A stretch of 23,258 nt of DNA. Source: an uncultured Paracoccaceae bacterium. GTDB taxonomy: Bacteria; Pseudomonadota; Alphaproteobacteria; Rhodobacterales; Rhodobacteraceae. Each line of letters begins with the position of its first letter. Within the stretch, counting starts at the first letter, position 1. The DNA lies in assembly GCA_937952085.1 (NCBI GenBank), contig CALFYQ010000453.1, positions 1 through 23,258 of the forward strand, written 5' to 3'. This document shows positions 7,288 to 15,150 of this stretch, piece after piece. The translations under genes and the position numbers were made by a program. The notes below the pieces were generated by a model. The model saw only the letters and a program-made list of their open reading frames with translations, had not been told where the DNA came from and searched no databases.

Positions 7288-8040
7288 ATGAGCGCGATCC
7301 GCCTCGAATTCCGCGAAGACGTCGCCGTCGCCACCATCGACAACCCGGAAAAGCGCAACGCGCTGGCGATCTCCGACCTCGCCGCGCTTTCCGCCGCGCT
7401 GGACGAGGCCGCCGCGGCGCCGGGGCTTCGCGCCTTCGTCCTCGCCGCGACCGGAGAGCGCGTCTTTTCCGCCGGCGTCGATCTCTCCGACGTCTCCGGC
7501 GACGGCCAGTGGGACGAAAACCCGCTCACCGCCCTCGCCGACAAGCTCGAAGCCTTCCCGCGCCCCACCATCGTGCGGGTCAGCGGCAAGGTGCGCGGCG
7601 GCGCGGCCGAGCTTACGCTCGCCTGCGATTTCCGCGTCGGGACGAGCGCGGTCGATCTCCAGGTTCCGCCCGCCCGCCTCGGCATCCACTACGAGACCGG
7701 CGGCCTCGCCCGCGCGCTCCGCGTGCTCGGCCCTTCCGCCGCCCGCCGCGCCTTCCTCCTGGCGGAAACCTTCGACGCCGCCGCGCTGGAGCGGATCGGC
7801 TATTTCGACCGTCTCGTCGCGCCCGAAGCCCTCGATGCGGCGGTTGAGGAGCTTCTCGCGGCGATCCGGGCCGGCGCCCCGCTCGCGGTGAACGGCATGA
7901 AGCTCACCCTCGCGGAACTCGCCGCCGGCCGCGCGCCGGAGGCGGGCCCCCGCATCGCCGCCTGCTGGCGTTCCGACGATCTGAAGGAAGGTCTGGCCGC
8001 AGTGCGGGAGCGGCGGACGCCCCGGTTCCGCGGCGCCTGA
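7288..8040 (+). CDS. Enoyl-CoA hydratase/isomerase (crotonase) family protein
   Basis: The 250-aa protein has the crotonase layout: NPEKRNALA near the N-terminus, the oxyanion-hole segment VFSAGVDLSDVSG (59-71), and the second oxyanion block GKVRGGAAELTLACDFRV (100-117). Glu108 sits where one of the two catalytic glutamates of classical hydratases lies. The second position (Glu164 of rat mitochondrial hydratase, by my alignment) appears to be Pro128. The reaction may therefore not be simple hydration, and isomerase, hydrolase or decarboxylase activity are all possible in this superfamily. It starts 7 nt after xthA. Whether it has any link to the catabolic cluster downstream is unclear, because a new promoter lies immediately after its stop. 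Confidence 0.85.
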   Translation: MSAIRLEFREDVAVATIDNPEKRNALAISDLAALSAALDEAAAAPGLRAFVLAATGERVFSAGVDLSDVSGDGQWDENPLTALADKLEAFPRPTIVRVSGKVRGGAAELTLACDFRVGTSAVDLQVPPARLGIHYETGGLARALRVLGPSAARRAFLLAETFDAAALERIGYFDRLVAPEALDAAVEELLAAIRAGAPLAVNGMKLTLAELAAGRAPEAGPRIAACWRSDDLKEGLAAVRERRTPRFRGA

Positions 8041-8048
8041 GCCGGCGA

Positions 8049-8077
8049 TTGCGGGCGGGCGCCGCGCGGCGTATCCT
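8049..8077 (+). promoter_or_regulatory. Promoter of the GntR regulator, predicted leaderless
   Basis: TTGCGG (8049-8054) and TATCCT (8072-8077) are separated by exactly 17 nt and begin 9 nt after the crotonase stop. The regulator's ATG is at 8085, 8 nt past the -10. A normal start point would therefore fall on or next to the A of the ATG. No Shine-Dalgarno precedes that ATG, which agrees with a leaderless mRNA. Confidence 0.55.
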
Positions 8078-8078
8078 G

Positions 8079-8093
8079 ACTGGTATGACCACT
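8079..8093 (+). promoter_or_regulatory. GntR operator overlapping the regulator's start codon
   Basis: ACTGGTATGACCACT contains the inverted repeat TGGT-ATG-ACCA, whose spacer is the ATG start codon itself. It fits the FadR-subfamily pattern TnGTnnnACnA and matches the operator at 8845-8859 at 13 of 15 positions. Its place over the expected start point implies negative autoregulation. Confidence 0.65.
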
Positions 8094-8807
8094 TCGCGGC
8101 CCCCGGCCCGTCGTAAGCTCGCCGAGCCAATCGCCGAAGCGCTGCTCGGCGACATCCGTTCGGGCCGCCTCCGGCCGGGAGACCTGCTTCCCTCCGAGCG
8201 CGACCTGATGGGCCGATACGATGTCGGCCGCCCCGCGATCCGCGAAGCGATGCAGGCGCTCCAGCATGCCGGCCTCGTCGAGATCCGGCATGGCGGCCGG
8301 GCCCGCGTCGCCACGCCCTCGCTCGGCCAGACGGTGGACCGGCTCGGCGACGCGATGCGCCACCTCCTCGCGCATTCCGCCGCCAGCCTCGAAAACCTGA
8401 AGGAAGCGCGCCTCCTTTTCGAAACGGGCATGGCCCGGCTCGCGGCGCGAAAGCGCTCCGAGCGCGATCTCGGCCGGCTCCGGGCCATTCTCGACGCGCA
8501 GCGCGCCGCCGCGGACGACCGGGAGCGGTTCGTGGCGCTCGACGGCGACTTCCACCGCGAAATCGCCCTTATCGCCGGCAATCCGCTCTGCGCCGTCGTC
8601 AGCGAGGCGATCTTCCTCTGGCTGCGGGATTTCTACCTTGGCGCGGTCAGCGTCGTGGGCCTCGAGAAGCTGACCATCGAGGAGCACGAGAGCCTCTTCG
8701 CCGCCATCGAGGCCGGCGACGCCGAACTCGCCGCCCGCCGCATGGCCGATCATCTCGAACGCGCCAACGAGCTGTATCGCAAGAGCCATCTCGAAGAGCG
8801 GGGCTGA
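8085..8807 (+). CDS. GntR-family (FadR/NanR-like, FCD domain) transcriptional regulator
   Basis: The 240-aa protein has an N-terminal winged helix (about 10-77) with the GntR signature GRLRPGDLLPSERDLMGRYDVGRPAIREAMQAL. A C-terminal all-helical FCD ligand-binding domain (about 100-230) follows. Likely metal ligands are Asp153 or Asp155, His157 (LDGDFHREI), His201 (EEHESL) and His223 (MADHL), a set used by FCD regulators that sense carboxylates and sugar acids. Its start codon is embedded in an operator-like palindrome and lacks a ribosome binding site. The in-frame TTG at 8049 is rejected because it would lie within the -35. The matching operator in front of the aldolase operon makes this the local repressor, relieved by a substrate or pathway intermediate. 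Confidence 0.9.
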   Translation: MTTSRPPARRKLAEPIAEALLGDIRSGRLRPGDLLPSERDLMGRYDVGRPAIREAMQALQHAGLVEIRHGGRARVATPSLGQTVDRLGDAMRHLLAHSAASLENLKEARLLFETGMARLAARKRSERDLGRLRAILDAQRAAADDRERFVALDGDFHREIALIAGNPLCAVVSEAIFLWLRDFYLGAVSVVGLEKLTIEEHESLFAAIEAGDAELAARRMADHLERANELYRKSHLEERG

Positions 8808-8828
8808 GAGGCGAGGCCGCCGAACCGG

Positions 8829-8859
8829 TTGCCGCCTCGCGTAAACTGGTATAACCAGT
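8829..8859 (+). promoter_or_regulatory. Operator and extended -10 promoter of the catabolic operon
   Basis: ACTGGTATAACCAGT (8845-8859) has perfect 6-bp arms around ATA and fits TnGTnnnACnA. Inside it, TGGTATAAC (8847-8855) reads as an extended -10 (TGn plus TATAAC). TTGCCG (8829-8834) is a possible but closely spaced -35, at 15 nt. A bound repressor would cover the -10 directly. A second small palindrome, AACCGGTT (8823-8830), overlaps the -35 and does not fit the operator pattern. Confidence 0.7.
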
Positions 8860-8892
8860 CATCAAACAAGACGCGATCCTGGGGAGGAGCGC

Positions 8893-9672
8893 ATGGGCTT
8901 GAAGGAGATGGCGCGCAGCCGCGCGCTGAAGGTCGGCCATTTCGTGGTCGAGTTCGCCACTCCCGGCATCGGCCACATGCTGAAGAACGCCGGCTGCGAC
9001 TTCGTGCTCTTCGACTGCGAGCATTCCGGCTTCCACAACGAGACGATCAAGCGCGTCATCCGCTATTTCGAGGCGGCGAAGCTCTCCGCCATCGTCCGCG
9101 TCCCCTCCCGCGAGTACCACCACATCGCCCGGGCGCTCGACATGGGCGCGGAAGGGCTGATGCTGCCGATGGTGGGCACGGGCGAAGAAGCCGAGCGCAT
9201 CGTCCAGTCGGTGAAATACGCCCCGCGCGGCGGCCGCGGCGTCGGGCTCGGCATCGCGCATGACAACTACACGGTCGGCCCGACGCTCGACAAACTCGCC
9301 GCCGCGAACCGCCGCACCACGATCTTCGCCCAGATCGAGACGGCGGAGGGCGCCGACAACGCCGAGGCGATCGCCGCTGTGGACGGGATCGACTGCCTCT
9401 GGATCGGCCATTTCGACCTCTCGGCCTCGCTCGGCATCCCCGGCGAGTTCGACAACCCGATATTCCTCGACGCGGTGAAGCGCACGCACGCCGCCGCCCG
9501 CAAGCACGGCAAGGCGCTCGGCCGCCTGATCCCGGACGTGGAGCAGTCGAAGAAGCTCTTCTCCGAAGGCGTCGATTTCGTCTGCTACTGGGGCGATGTC
9601 TGGATGTACCAGGCGGCTCTCACCGCCGCGGTCTCCGAGATCCGCGCGGGCTGCAAGGGCGAGGCGCCCTGA
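8893..9672 (+). CDS. HpcH/HpaI-family class II 2-keto acid aldolase
   Basis: The 259-aa metal-dependent TIM-barrel protein would reversibly cleave a 2-keto-3-deoxy (or 4-hydroxy-2-oxo) acid into pyruvate and an aldehyde. Key residues fall at the positions I recall for E. coli HpaI: His44 in FDCEHSGF (catalytic base), Arg69 in IVRVPS, Glu149 in QIET and Asp175 in GHFDLSASLG (metal ligands). GGGGAGGAG precedes ATG 8893. It is the first gene of the operon behind the operator at 8845-8859 and ends one base before the dehydrogenase start. Substrate cannot be read from sequence. The neighbours suggest a product of sugar-acid breakdown rather than aromatic catabolism. Confidence 0.88.
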   Translation: MGLKEMARSRALKVGHFVVEFATPGIGHMLKNAGCDFVLFDCEHSGFHNETIKRVIRYFEAAKLSAIVRVPSREYHHIARALDMGAEGLMLPMVGTGEEAERIVQSVKYAPRGGRGVGLGIAHDNYTVGPTLDKLAAANRRTTIFAQIETAEGADNAEAIAAVDGIDCLWIGHFDLSASLGIPGEFDNPIFLDAVKRTHAAARKHGKALGRLIPDVEQSKKLFSEGVDFVCYWGDVWMYQAALTAAVSEIRAGCKGEAP

Positions 9673-9673
9673 G

Positions 9674-10720
9674 ATGGCCGAGCCGTTCCGCGTTGCGCTC
9701 TCGGGCGACTTCCGCAAGCCGGACGGGACGCCCACCTATCCGAGCTTCGACCTCTCGCCGCTGAAGCGCCCCGGCGTCGAGACGAAATGGGTCGACGCGG
9801 TGGACGGCGCGATCCCTGCCGCCGCGCTTGAGGATTGCGACGCGCTGATCCTCCTCACCCCGCGTTTCGGCCCCGGCTCCGCGCCGAAAAGCGGCCGGCT
9901 CGCGCTCGTCGCCCGGTTCGGCGTCGGCTACGACACCGTGGACATCCCGACCTGCGACGCGAACGGCGTCGCCCTCGCCATCACGCCCGACGGGGTGCGC
10001 CGGCCCGTGGCCGTCACCATCGTCACCTATGTCCTCGCCCTCTCGCAGAAGCTGCTGGTGAAGGACCGGCTCTGCCGCGAAGGACCGTCCGGCTGGGCGA
10101 AGCGCGGCGATTTCATGGGCGAGGGGCTGATCGGCAAGACCTTCGGCCAGCTCGGCATCGGCAATATCGGGGCGGAGGCGCTGCGCCTCCTCGCCCCCTT
10201 CGGCCTCCGCCTGATCGCGCATGACCCTTATGTCAGCCCGGAGGCGGCGAAGTCGCTCGGCGTCGAGCTTGTTTCGTCCGAGCAGCTTTTCGCCGAGGCG
10301 GATTTCCTCTCGGTCAGCGTCCCGCTCTCGGAGGCGACGCGGCACTACGTGAACGCCGCCCGGCTCAAGACGATGAAGCCCACCGCCGTCGTCATCAACA
10401 CGGCCCGCGGCCCGATCGTCGACCAGCGCGCGCTCCACGAGGCGCTCGTCTCGGGAACCATCGCCGGCGCCGCGCTCGATGTCTTCGAGGTGGAGCCCTG
10501 CCCGGCGGACGAGCCGCTTCTCAAGCTGGAGAACGTCATCGTGACGCCGCACGCGCTCTGCTGGACCGACGAATGCTTCGCCGGCAACGGCGCCGCCGAC
10601 ATCGAGGCGGCGCTCGCCGTGATGCGAGGGGAGGTTCCGCGCGGGGTCGTCAACCGCCAGGTGCTGGAGACGGAGGCGTTCCGGAAAAAGCTCGCCGCCT
10701 ACGCTCGCGCCCACGCCTGA
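9674..10720 (+). CDS. D-isomer-specific 2-hydroxyacid dehydrogenase, NAD(P)-dependent
   Basis: The 348-aa protein has a split catalytic domain around a central Rossmann domain. GIGNIG (161-166) is the dinucleotide-binding GxGxxG. Asp184 (IAHDPY) at the end of the second strand suggests NAD preference. The catalytic set is Arg245 (NTARGPIVD), Glu274 (DVFEVEP) and His293 (TPHALCW). The family interconverts 2-hydroxy and 2-oxo acids. ATG 9674 follows the aldolase stop by one base, and its AGGG/GAGG ribosome binding site lies in the aldolase's last codons, so translation is coupled. Here it may oxidise a sugar acid, or reduce the aldehyde-side or keto-acid product of aldol cleavage. I cannot tell which. 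Confidence 0.9.
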   Translation: MAEPFRVALSGDFRKPDGTPTYPSFDLSPLKRPGVETKWVDAVDGAIPAAALEDCDALILLTPRFGPGSAPKSGRLALVARFGVGYDTVDIPTCDANGVALAITPDGVRRPVAVTIVTYVLALSQKLLVKDRLCREGPSGWAKRGDFMGEGLIGKTFGQLGIGNIGAEALRLLAPFGLRLIAHDPYVSPEAAKSLGVELVSSEQLFAEADFLSVSVPLSEATRHYVNAARLKTMKPTAVVINTARGPIVDQRALHEALVSGTIAGAALDVFEVEPCPADEPLLKLENVIVTPHALCWTDECFAGNGAADIEAALAVMRGEVPRGVVNRQVLETEAFRKKLAAYARAHA

Positions 10721-10773
10721 ACGCGGGCTCTGAGAATCGCCGGCGCAGAGACCGGTGCAAAGGGAGGAAGGGA

Positions 10774-12225
10774 ATGGACAGACGTCGCTTCATGATTTCG
10801 GCCTCGGCCCTTGCGGGCGCCGCCGCCTTCGGGCTGCCGCGTCGGGCCAACGCCGCCGCCGCCGCGGCCGCCGTCGAGGCCGCCAAGAAATATGCGGGTT
10901 CTGAAATCACCATCGTCTGGGAGGCCGGCCTCCAGTCGCTCGACCCGCTGAACTTCTCCGGCCCGAAATGGGAGAAGGAGACGGGCATCAAGGTGAAGGT
11001 GATCGAGGTTCCGGTCGCCGAGATGTTCACCAAGATCCTGCAGGAGCACCGCGCCGGCACCGGCGCCTATGACGCGCTGAACGTCATCCCCTCCTGGATG
11101 CCGGACCTCGTCCGCGCCGGCGCGCTGGAGCCGCTCGACGCGATGGTCGATCAGTACGGCTTCCGCGAGGAGCTGCAGAACATCGCCCCCGTCTACCGCG
11201 ACAACCAGATGACCGTGGACGGCAAGATCTACGGCTTCCCGGACGACGGCGACGTCTTCGTCATGTACTATCGGACCGACGTGCTCGGCGACCCGGCGAT
11301 CCAGGCCGGTTTCAAGGCCAAGCACGGCTATGACCTGCCGGTGCCGCCGAAGACCTGGAAGGAATTCGACGATGTCGGCTCCTTCATCACCGAGCATACC
11401 GGCGGCAAGCCTTACGGCGCCGCGTTCTTCCGCGAATCCGCCTATGGCAACTTCATGTTCCAGGAGCGGTTCCGCGTGGAGGGCGGCAAGTTCTTCGACC
11501 CCGACACGATGAAGGCCACGGTCAATTCCCCGGCCGGCGTGAAGGTGCTGAAGGACTGGGTCGCCGAGAACAAGTGGATGCCGCCGGGCGTCGAGACCTG
11601 GGGCTTCGTAGAGAACCTCGCCGCGTTCCTTCAGGGCGACACGGCGATGACCGTCTCCTGGCCGCCCTATGGCCGTTGGGCCGCCGGTTACGGCACCGAT
11701 CAGGAGGCGCTCTCCTGGGTGCCGAAATCGACCATCGCCGGCAAGGTCGGCTACTCGACCCCGCCGGGCGGCGCGCCGCAGCTCGCCGCGGGCTTCGCGC
11801 TCTCCGTTTCGGCCTCGTCGAAGCAGAAGGAGGCGGCCTATCTCTTCATTCAGTGGCTGAACTCGGAAGAGATCAGCCTCGAACGGGTGCAGCTCCCCTA
11901 CGCGCTCCGCGACCCGTTCCGGGAGAGCCACTTCACCTCTGAGGAGTACAAGTCCCGCTGGCCGGAGGCGCCGCAATACCTCGCCGCGCTTCAGGCCGGT
12001 GCGGTGTCCGGCCTCCTCGATCTCTCGATCATCCAGACCGACCGCTACGAAGAGGCGGTCCGGCAGGCGATCTCCCGGCTCTGGGCGGGCGACGACCCGC
12101 AGGCGATCCTCGACGACGTCGCCAAGCAGTGGGACGCGCTCACCGACCGGATCGGCGTCGACAAGCAGAAGGCGGCCTACGCCGCCTGGGCCTCGAAGCC
12201 GAACGCCTATCCGCACGGCGCCTGA
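10774..12225 (+). CDS. ABC transporter periplasmic solute-binding protein (CUT1 type, Tat signal)
   Basis: The 483-aa precursor begins with a twin-arginine signal: RRRF at residues 3-6, then a hydrophobic Ala/Gly stretch, with probable cleavage near ANA at residue 27. Export is therefore as a folded protein. The mature part is a family-1 solute-binding protein of CUT1 sugar importers, with WEKETGIKVKVIEVP near the N-terminus, the domain-crossing YDALNVIPSWMPDLVRAG, and GDTAMTVSWPPYG in the second lobe. It is somewhat longer than typical CUT1 binding proteins. GGGAGGAAGGG precedes ATG 10774. A stem-loop separates it from the permease genes. Ligand is unknown, but the cluster predicts a sugar acid, lactone or related glycoside. 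Confidence 0.9.
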   Translation: MDRRRFMISASALAGAAAFGLPRRANAAAAAAAVEAAKKYAGSEITIVWEAGLQSLDPLNFSGPKWEKETGIKVKVIEVPVAEMFTKILQEHRAGTGAYDALNVIPSWMPDLVRAGALEPLDAMVDQYGFREELQNIAPVYRDNQMTVDGKIYGFPDDGDVFVMYYRTDVLGDPAIQAGFKAKHGYDLPVPPKTWKEFDDVGSFITEHTGGKPYGAAFFRESAYGNFMFQERFRVEGGKFFDPDTMKATVNSPAGVKVLKDWVAENKWMPPGVETWGFVENLAAFLQGDTAMTVSWPPYGRWAAGYGTDQEALSWVPKSTIAGKVGYSTPPGGAPQLAAGFALSVSASSKQKEAAYLFIQWLNSEEISLERVQLPYALRDPFRESHFTSEEYKSRWPEAPQYLAALQAGAVSGLLDLSIIQTDRYEEAVRQAISRLWAGDDPQAILDDVAKQWDALTDRIGVDKQKAAYAAWASKPNAYPHGA

Positions 12226-12232
12226 CGCATCG

Positions 12233-12257
12233 GGCCGGCCCCTCAGCGGGGCCGGCC
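12233..12257 (+). terminator. Intercistronic stem-loop between binding protein and permeases
   Basis: A perfect 10-bp GC stem (GGCCGGCCCC 12233-12242 / GGGGCCGGCC 12248-12257) with a 5-nt loop starts 7 nt after the binding-protein stop. It has no T-run. Such hairpins after binding-protein genes usually protect the upstream mRNA from 3' decay or partly attenuate transcription, giving more binding protein than membrane subunits. Confidence 0.6.
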
Positions 12258-12357
12258 GCCTTCCGACGGATCGAGCGAGCATGAGACGACCGAGAGCGCC
12301 TTTCGCCGCGCCAGCCTCCGGCCCGGGGCGCCGCGCCCGTCGCGCGGGAGCGCGGAC

Positions 12358-13242
12358 ATGAGCGCGCTTCGCCCGCCCTTCGCGGACCGCAACTTCAAGT
12401 ACCTGATGATCGTGCCGGCGGTGACGACGATCCTGCTCGTCGGCCTTTTCCCGGTGATCTACACGCTGATCCTCTCGTTCCAGAACGTCGACATGATGTT
12501 CGAGGACACGAGCTTTTCCGGCGGCAAGCACTACGCCGCGCTGGTCTCCGACGCCCGCTTCTGGGAATCGCTCCTCCACACGCTGATCTTCCTCGTCGTG
12601 GCGCTGCCGGCGGAACTGATCCTTGGCCTCGCGCTCGCCTGGCTCTTCCTTGACCGGATGCCGGGACGGCAGGTCTTCGTCGCGCTTCTCGTCCTGCCGG
12701 TGACGATCTCTCCCATCGTCGCGGGCGCGACCTGGCGGCTTCTCTTCGACAATCGGTTCGGGCCGATCAACCAGATCCTCGGCTGGTTCTCCGACGAGCC
12801 GGTGACGATCCTCTGGACGGTGGACCCGTTCTACGTCTACCCGGCGATCCTCGCGGCGGAGGTCTGGCAGTGGACCCCGTTCATGTTCCTCCTTCTCCTC
12901 GCCGCCCTCTCCAACGTGGATCGGAGCCAGATCGAGGCGGCCGAGATCGACGGCGCCGGCTTCTGGCGGCGCTTCACCAAGGTTGTGCTGCCGGCGATCT
13001 GGCCGGTCATGGCCATCGCCATCCTGATCCGGGCGCTGGACCTCTTCCGCCTCTTCGACGTGATCTGGGCGCTCACCCGCGGCGGGCCCGGCACGCGGAC
13101 GGAGACCTTCTCGATCTACGCCTATATCCTAGGCTTCCAGCAGTTCGAGACGAGCTACACCGCGGCGATGAGCTTCGTGGTGATCCTGCTTCTCGTCATC
13201 TCCATCACCATCGTCCTCCGCCGCATGGAGATCGACCGATGA
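12358..13242 (+). CDS. ABC transporter permease, MalF/UgpA type
   Basis: The 294-aa inner-membrane protein has about six transmembrane segments, the first at residues 15-38 (YLMIVPAVTTILLVGLFPVIYTLILSF cut by polar ends). The cytoplasmic EAA loop IEAAEIDGAGFWRRFTKVVLP, just past the middle, contacts the ATPase. This is the first of the two CUT1 channel subunits. The preceding 132 bp holds the stem-loop but no second promoter that I can see. The start at ATG 12358 has a GGGAG about 7 nt upstream. Its stop overlaps the next gene's start as ATGA. Confidence 0.9.
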   Translation: MSALRPPFADRNFKYLMIVPAVTTILLVGLFPVIYTLILSFQNVDMMFEDTSFSGGKHYAALVSDARFWESLLHTLIFLVVALPAELILGLALAWLFLDRMPGRQVFVALLVLPVTISPIVAGATWRLLFDNRFGPINQILGWFSDEPVTILWTVDPFYVYPAILAAEVWQWTPFMFLLLLAALSNVDRSQIEAAEIDGAGFWRRFTKVVLPAIWPVMAIAILIRALDLFRLFDVIWALTRGGPGTRTETFSIYAYILGFQQFETSYTAAMSFVVILLLVISITIVLRRMEIDR

Positions 13243-14066
13243 TCCGCCCGGACCGCGGCCTCGGCCTCGCGCTCCGCTACGTGGCGGCGGTGGCGGCGAC
13301 GCTCATCTTCATCTTCCCGATCTACTGGCTCTTCATGATCTCGTTCAAAACGCCGGACGAGATCTTCGCCTCCCCGCCGGTCTGGTGGCCGGAATCGATC
13401 CAGTTCGCCAACTACGGCGTCCTCTTCAAGGACGGCGACGTGCTGACGATCTGGAACAGCGTCGTCATCGCCAGCGTCTCCACCCTGCTGGCGATGGTGC
13501 TCGGCACCATGTGCGCCTATTCGATCGCCCGTTATCGGACGGGCGGGAACTTCTTCTCCGACTGGCTCCTCTCCAACCGGATGGTGCCGCCCATCGTCAT
13601 CGTCTTCCCGGTGTTCCTGCTCTTCGTGAAGGTCGGGCTGGTGGACAGCTATGCCGGCCTCATCCTGCTCTACACTGCCTTCAACCTGCCTTACGTGGTC
13701 TGGATGATGCGGGGCTACATCCAGGACATTCCGCTGGAGCTTGAGGAAAGCGCGCTGGTGGACGGCTGCACCCGATGGCAGGTCTTCATCAAGGTGGTGC
13801 TGCCGATGGCGCGCTCGGGCTTCTTCGCCACCGCCGTCTTCACCTTCGTCTTCGCCTGGAACGAGTTCATCTTCGCCCTCGTGCTGACGCGGGCCGAGGT
13901 CACCACCTTCCCGGTGCAGGTGACGCACTATTTCGGCGGCCAGTCCAACTTCTGGGCGAAGATCGCGGCGATGTCGGTGCTCGGCACGGTGCCGATCTTC
14001 ATCGCCGTCACCCTCCTCCAAAGGTATCTCGTGCGCGGCATCTCGCTCGGCGCGGTGAAAGGATAG
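13239..14066 (+). CDS. ABC transporter permease, MalG/UgpE type
   Basis: The 275-aa inner-membrane protein has about six transmembrane segments. The first is a long hydrophobic run around residues 14-37 ending in FMISFKTPDEIF, the usual MalG-type start. The EAA loop is LEESALVDGCTRWQVFIKVVLPMARSG. It pairs with the preceding permease to form the channel. Its ATG (13239) overlaps the upstream stop as ATGA, which indicates translational coupling and equal synthesis of the two subunits. Confidence 0.92.
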   Translation: MIRPDRGLGLALRYVAAVAATLIFIFPIYWLFMISFKTPDEIFASPPVWWPESIQFANYGVLFKDGDVLTIWNSVVIASVSTLLAMVLGTMCAYSIARYRTGGNFFSDWLLSNRMVPPIVIVFPVFLLFVKVGLVDSYAGLILLYTAFNLPYVVWMMRGYIQDIPLELEESALVDGCTRWQVFIKVVLPMARSGFFATAVFTFVFAWNEFIFALVLTRAEVTTFPVQVTHYFGGQSNFWAKIAAMSVLGTVPIFIAVTLLQRYLVRGISLGAVKG

Positions 14067-14070
14067 CGCC

Positions 14071-15138
14071 ATGGGCCGGCTGACCATCGAGGGCGTTCAG
14101 AAGCACTACGGAAAGGTCCACGCCCTGAAGGGCGTCGATCTGGACATCGCCGAGGGGGAGTTCTGCGTCTTCGTCGGCCCTTCGGGTTGCGGCAAGTCGA
14201 CCCTGCTTCGCTGCATCGCCGGCCTCGAGGAGATCGACGGCGGCCGCGTGAAGATCGACGGCGAGCCGGTCGAGGGGCTCCGCCCGCGGGACCGGAACGT
14301 CGCCATGGTGTTCCAGAACTACGCGCTCTACCCCTACCTCTCGGTCTTCGAGAACATCGCCTTCGGCCTCCGCGCCCGGAAGGCGCCGGAGGCGGAGATC
14401 CAGACCCGGGTCGCCCGCGCCGCCAGGATGCTCGGCCTCGAAGCCTTTCTCGAACGGAAGCCGAAGGAGCTTTCCGGCGGCCAGCGCCAGCGCGTCGCCA
14501 TCGGCCGCGCCGTGGTGCGGGATGCGCGGCTCTTCCTCTTCGACGAGCCGCTCTCGAACCTTGACGCGCAGCTTCGCGACGGGATGCGGGCGGAGATCAA
14601 GCGGCTCCACCAGGAGATCGGCAAGACCACCGTCTACGTCACCCACGACCAGATCGAGGCGATGACGCTGGCGGACCGGATCGTCCTTCTCCGCGACGGC
14701 CGGATCGAGCAGCAGGGCGCCCCGCTCGACCTGTTCGAGCGGCCGGCCACCCGCTTCGTCGCCGGCTTCCTCGGCTCGCCGCAGATGAACTTCATTCCCT
14801 GCCGCGTCTCGAACGGCGCCCTCGCCTTCGAGGACGGGCGGACGCTGCCCCTGCCGCGCCCGGCGGCGGAGGGCCGGTCGCTCCTCCTCGGGCTCCGGCC
14901 GGAGCATCTTTCGCGCGCCGTCGACGGCGATCCGCGGCCGCGCCTGCCCGTCGAGATCGACCTCGTGCAGCCGACCGGCGCCCGCACCTACGCCCAGTTC
15001 CGCCTCGGCGGCGTCGAGGCGACGGCCGAGCTTCCCGCCCATGCCGTCGAGCGCCCCGGCGCGCGGATCGACCTCGCCGCCGACATGGACCGCGCCCATC
15101 TCTTCGATCCCGAGACGGGCGCCGCGCTGCGAGACTGA
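14071..15138 (+). CDS. ABC transporter ATP-binding protein, UgpC/MalK type
   Basis: The 355-aa ATPase has Walker A GPSGCGKST (36-44), a Q-loop at FQNYALYP (81-88), signature LSGGQRQR (134-141), Walker B LFLFDE (154-159) and H-loop His192 (YVTHDQ). A C-terminal TOBE/OB regulatory region (about 235-355) contains LLLGLRPEHLSRAVDG. This is the usual architecture of CUT1 importers, whose ATPases are often shared between systems. ATG 14071 lies 4 nt after the permease stop, with AAAGGA upstream. It powers uptake of the solute bound by the Tat-exported binding protein. Confidence 0.94.
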   Translation: MGRLTIEGVQKHYGKVHALKGVDLDIAEGEFCVFVGPSGCGKSTLLRCIAGLEEIDGGRVKIDGEPVEGLRPRDRNVAMVFQNYALYPYLSVFENIAFGLRARKAPEAEIQTRVARAARMLGLEAFLERKPKELSGGQRQRVAIGRAVVRDARLFLFDEPLSNLDAQLRDGMRAEIKRLHQEIGKTTVYVTHDQIEAMTLADRIVLLRDGRIEQQGAPLDLFERPATRFVAGFLGSPQMNFIPCRVSNGALAFEDGRTLPLPRPAAEGRSLLLGLRPEHLSRAVDGDPRPRLPVEIDLVQPTGARTYAQFRLGGVEATAELPAHAVERPGARIDLAADMDRAHLFDPETGAALRD

Positions 15139-15150
15139 AGGGAGAGAGTG

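Noticed and set aside
8049..8084. TTG start 12 codons upstream for the GntR regulator
   Set aside because: It lies in the predicted -35, has no ribosome binding site and adds a non-family Arg/Ala-rich peptide.
10573..10773. Upstream extension of the binding protein into the dehydrogenase gene
   Set aside because: It would hide the twin-arginine signal and the strong GGGAGGAAGGG site. It is an out-of-frame reading of the dehydrogenase gene.
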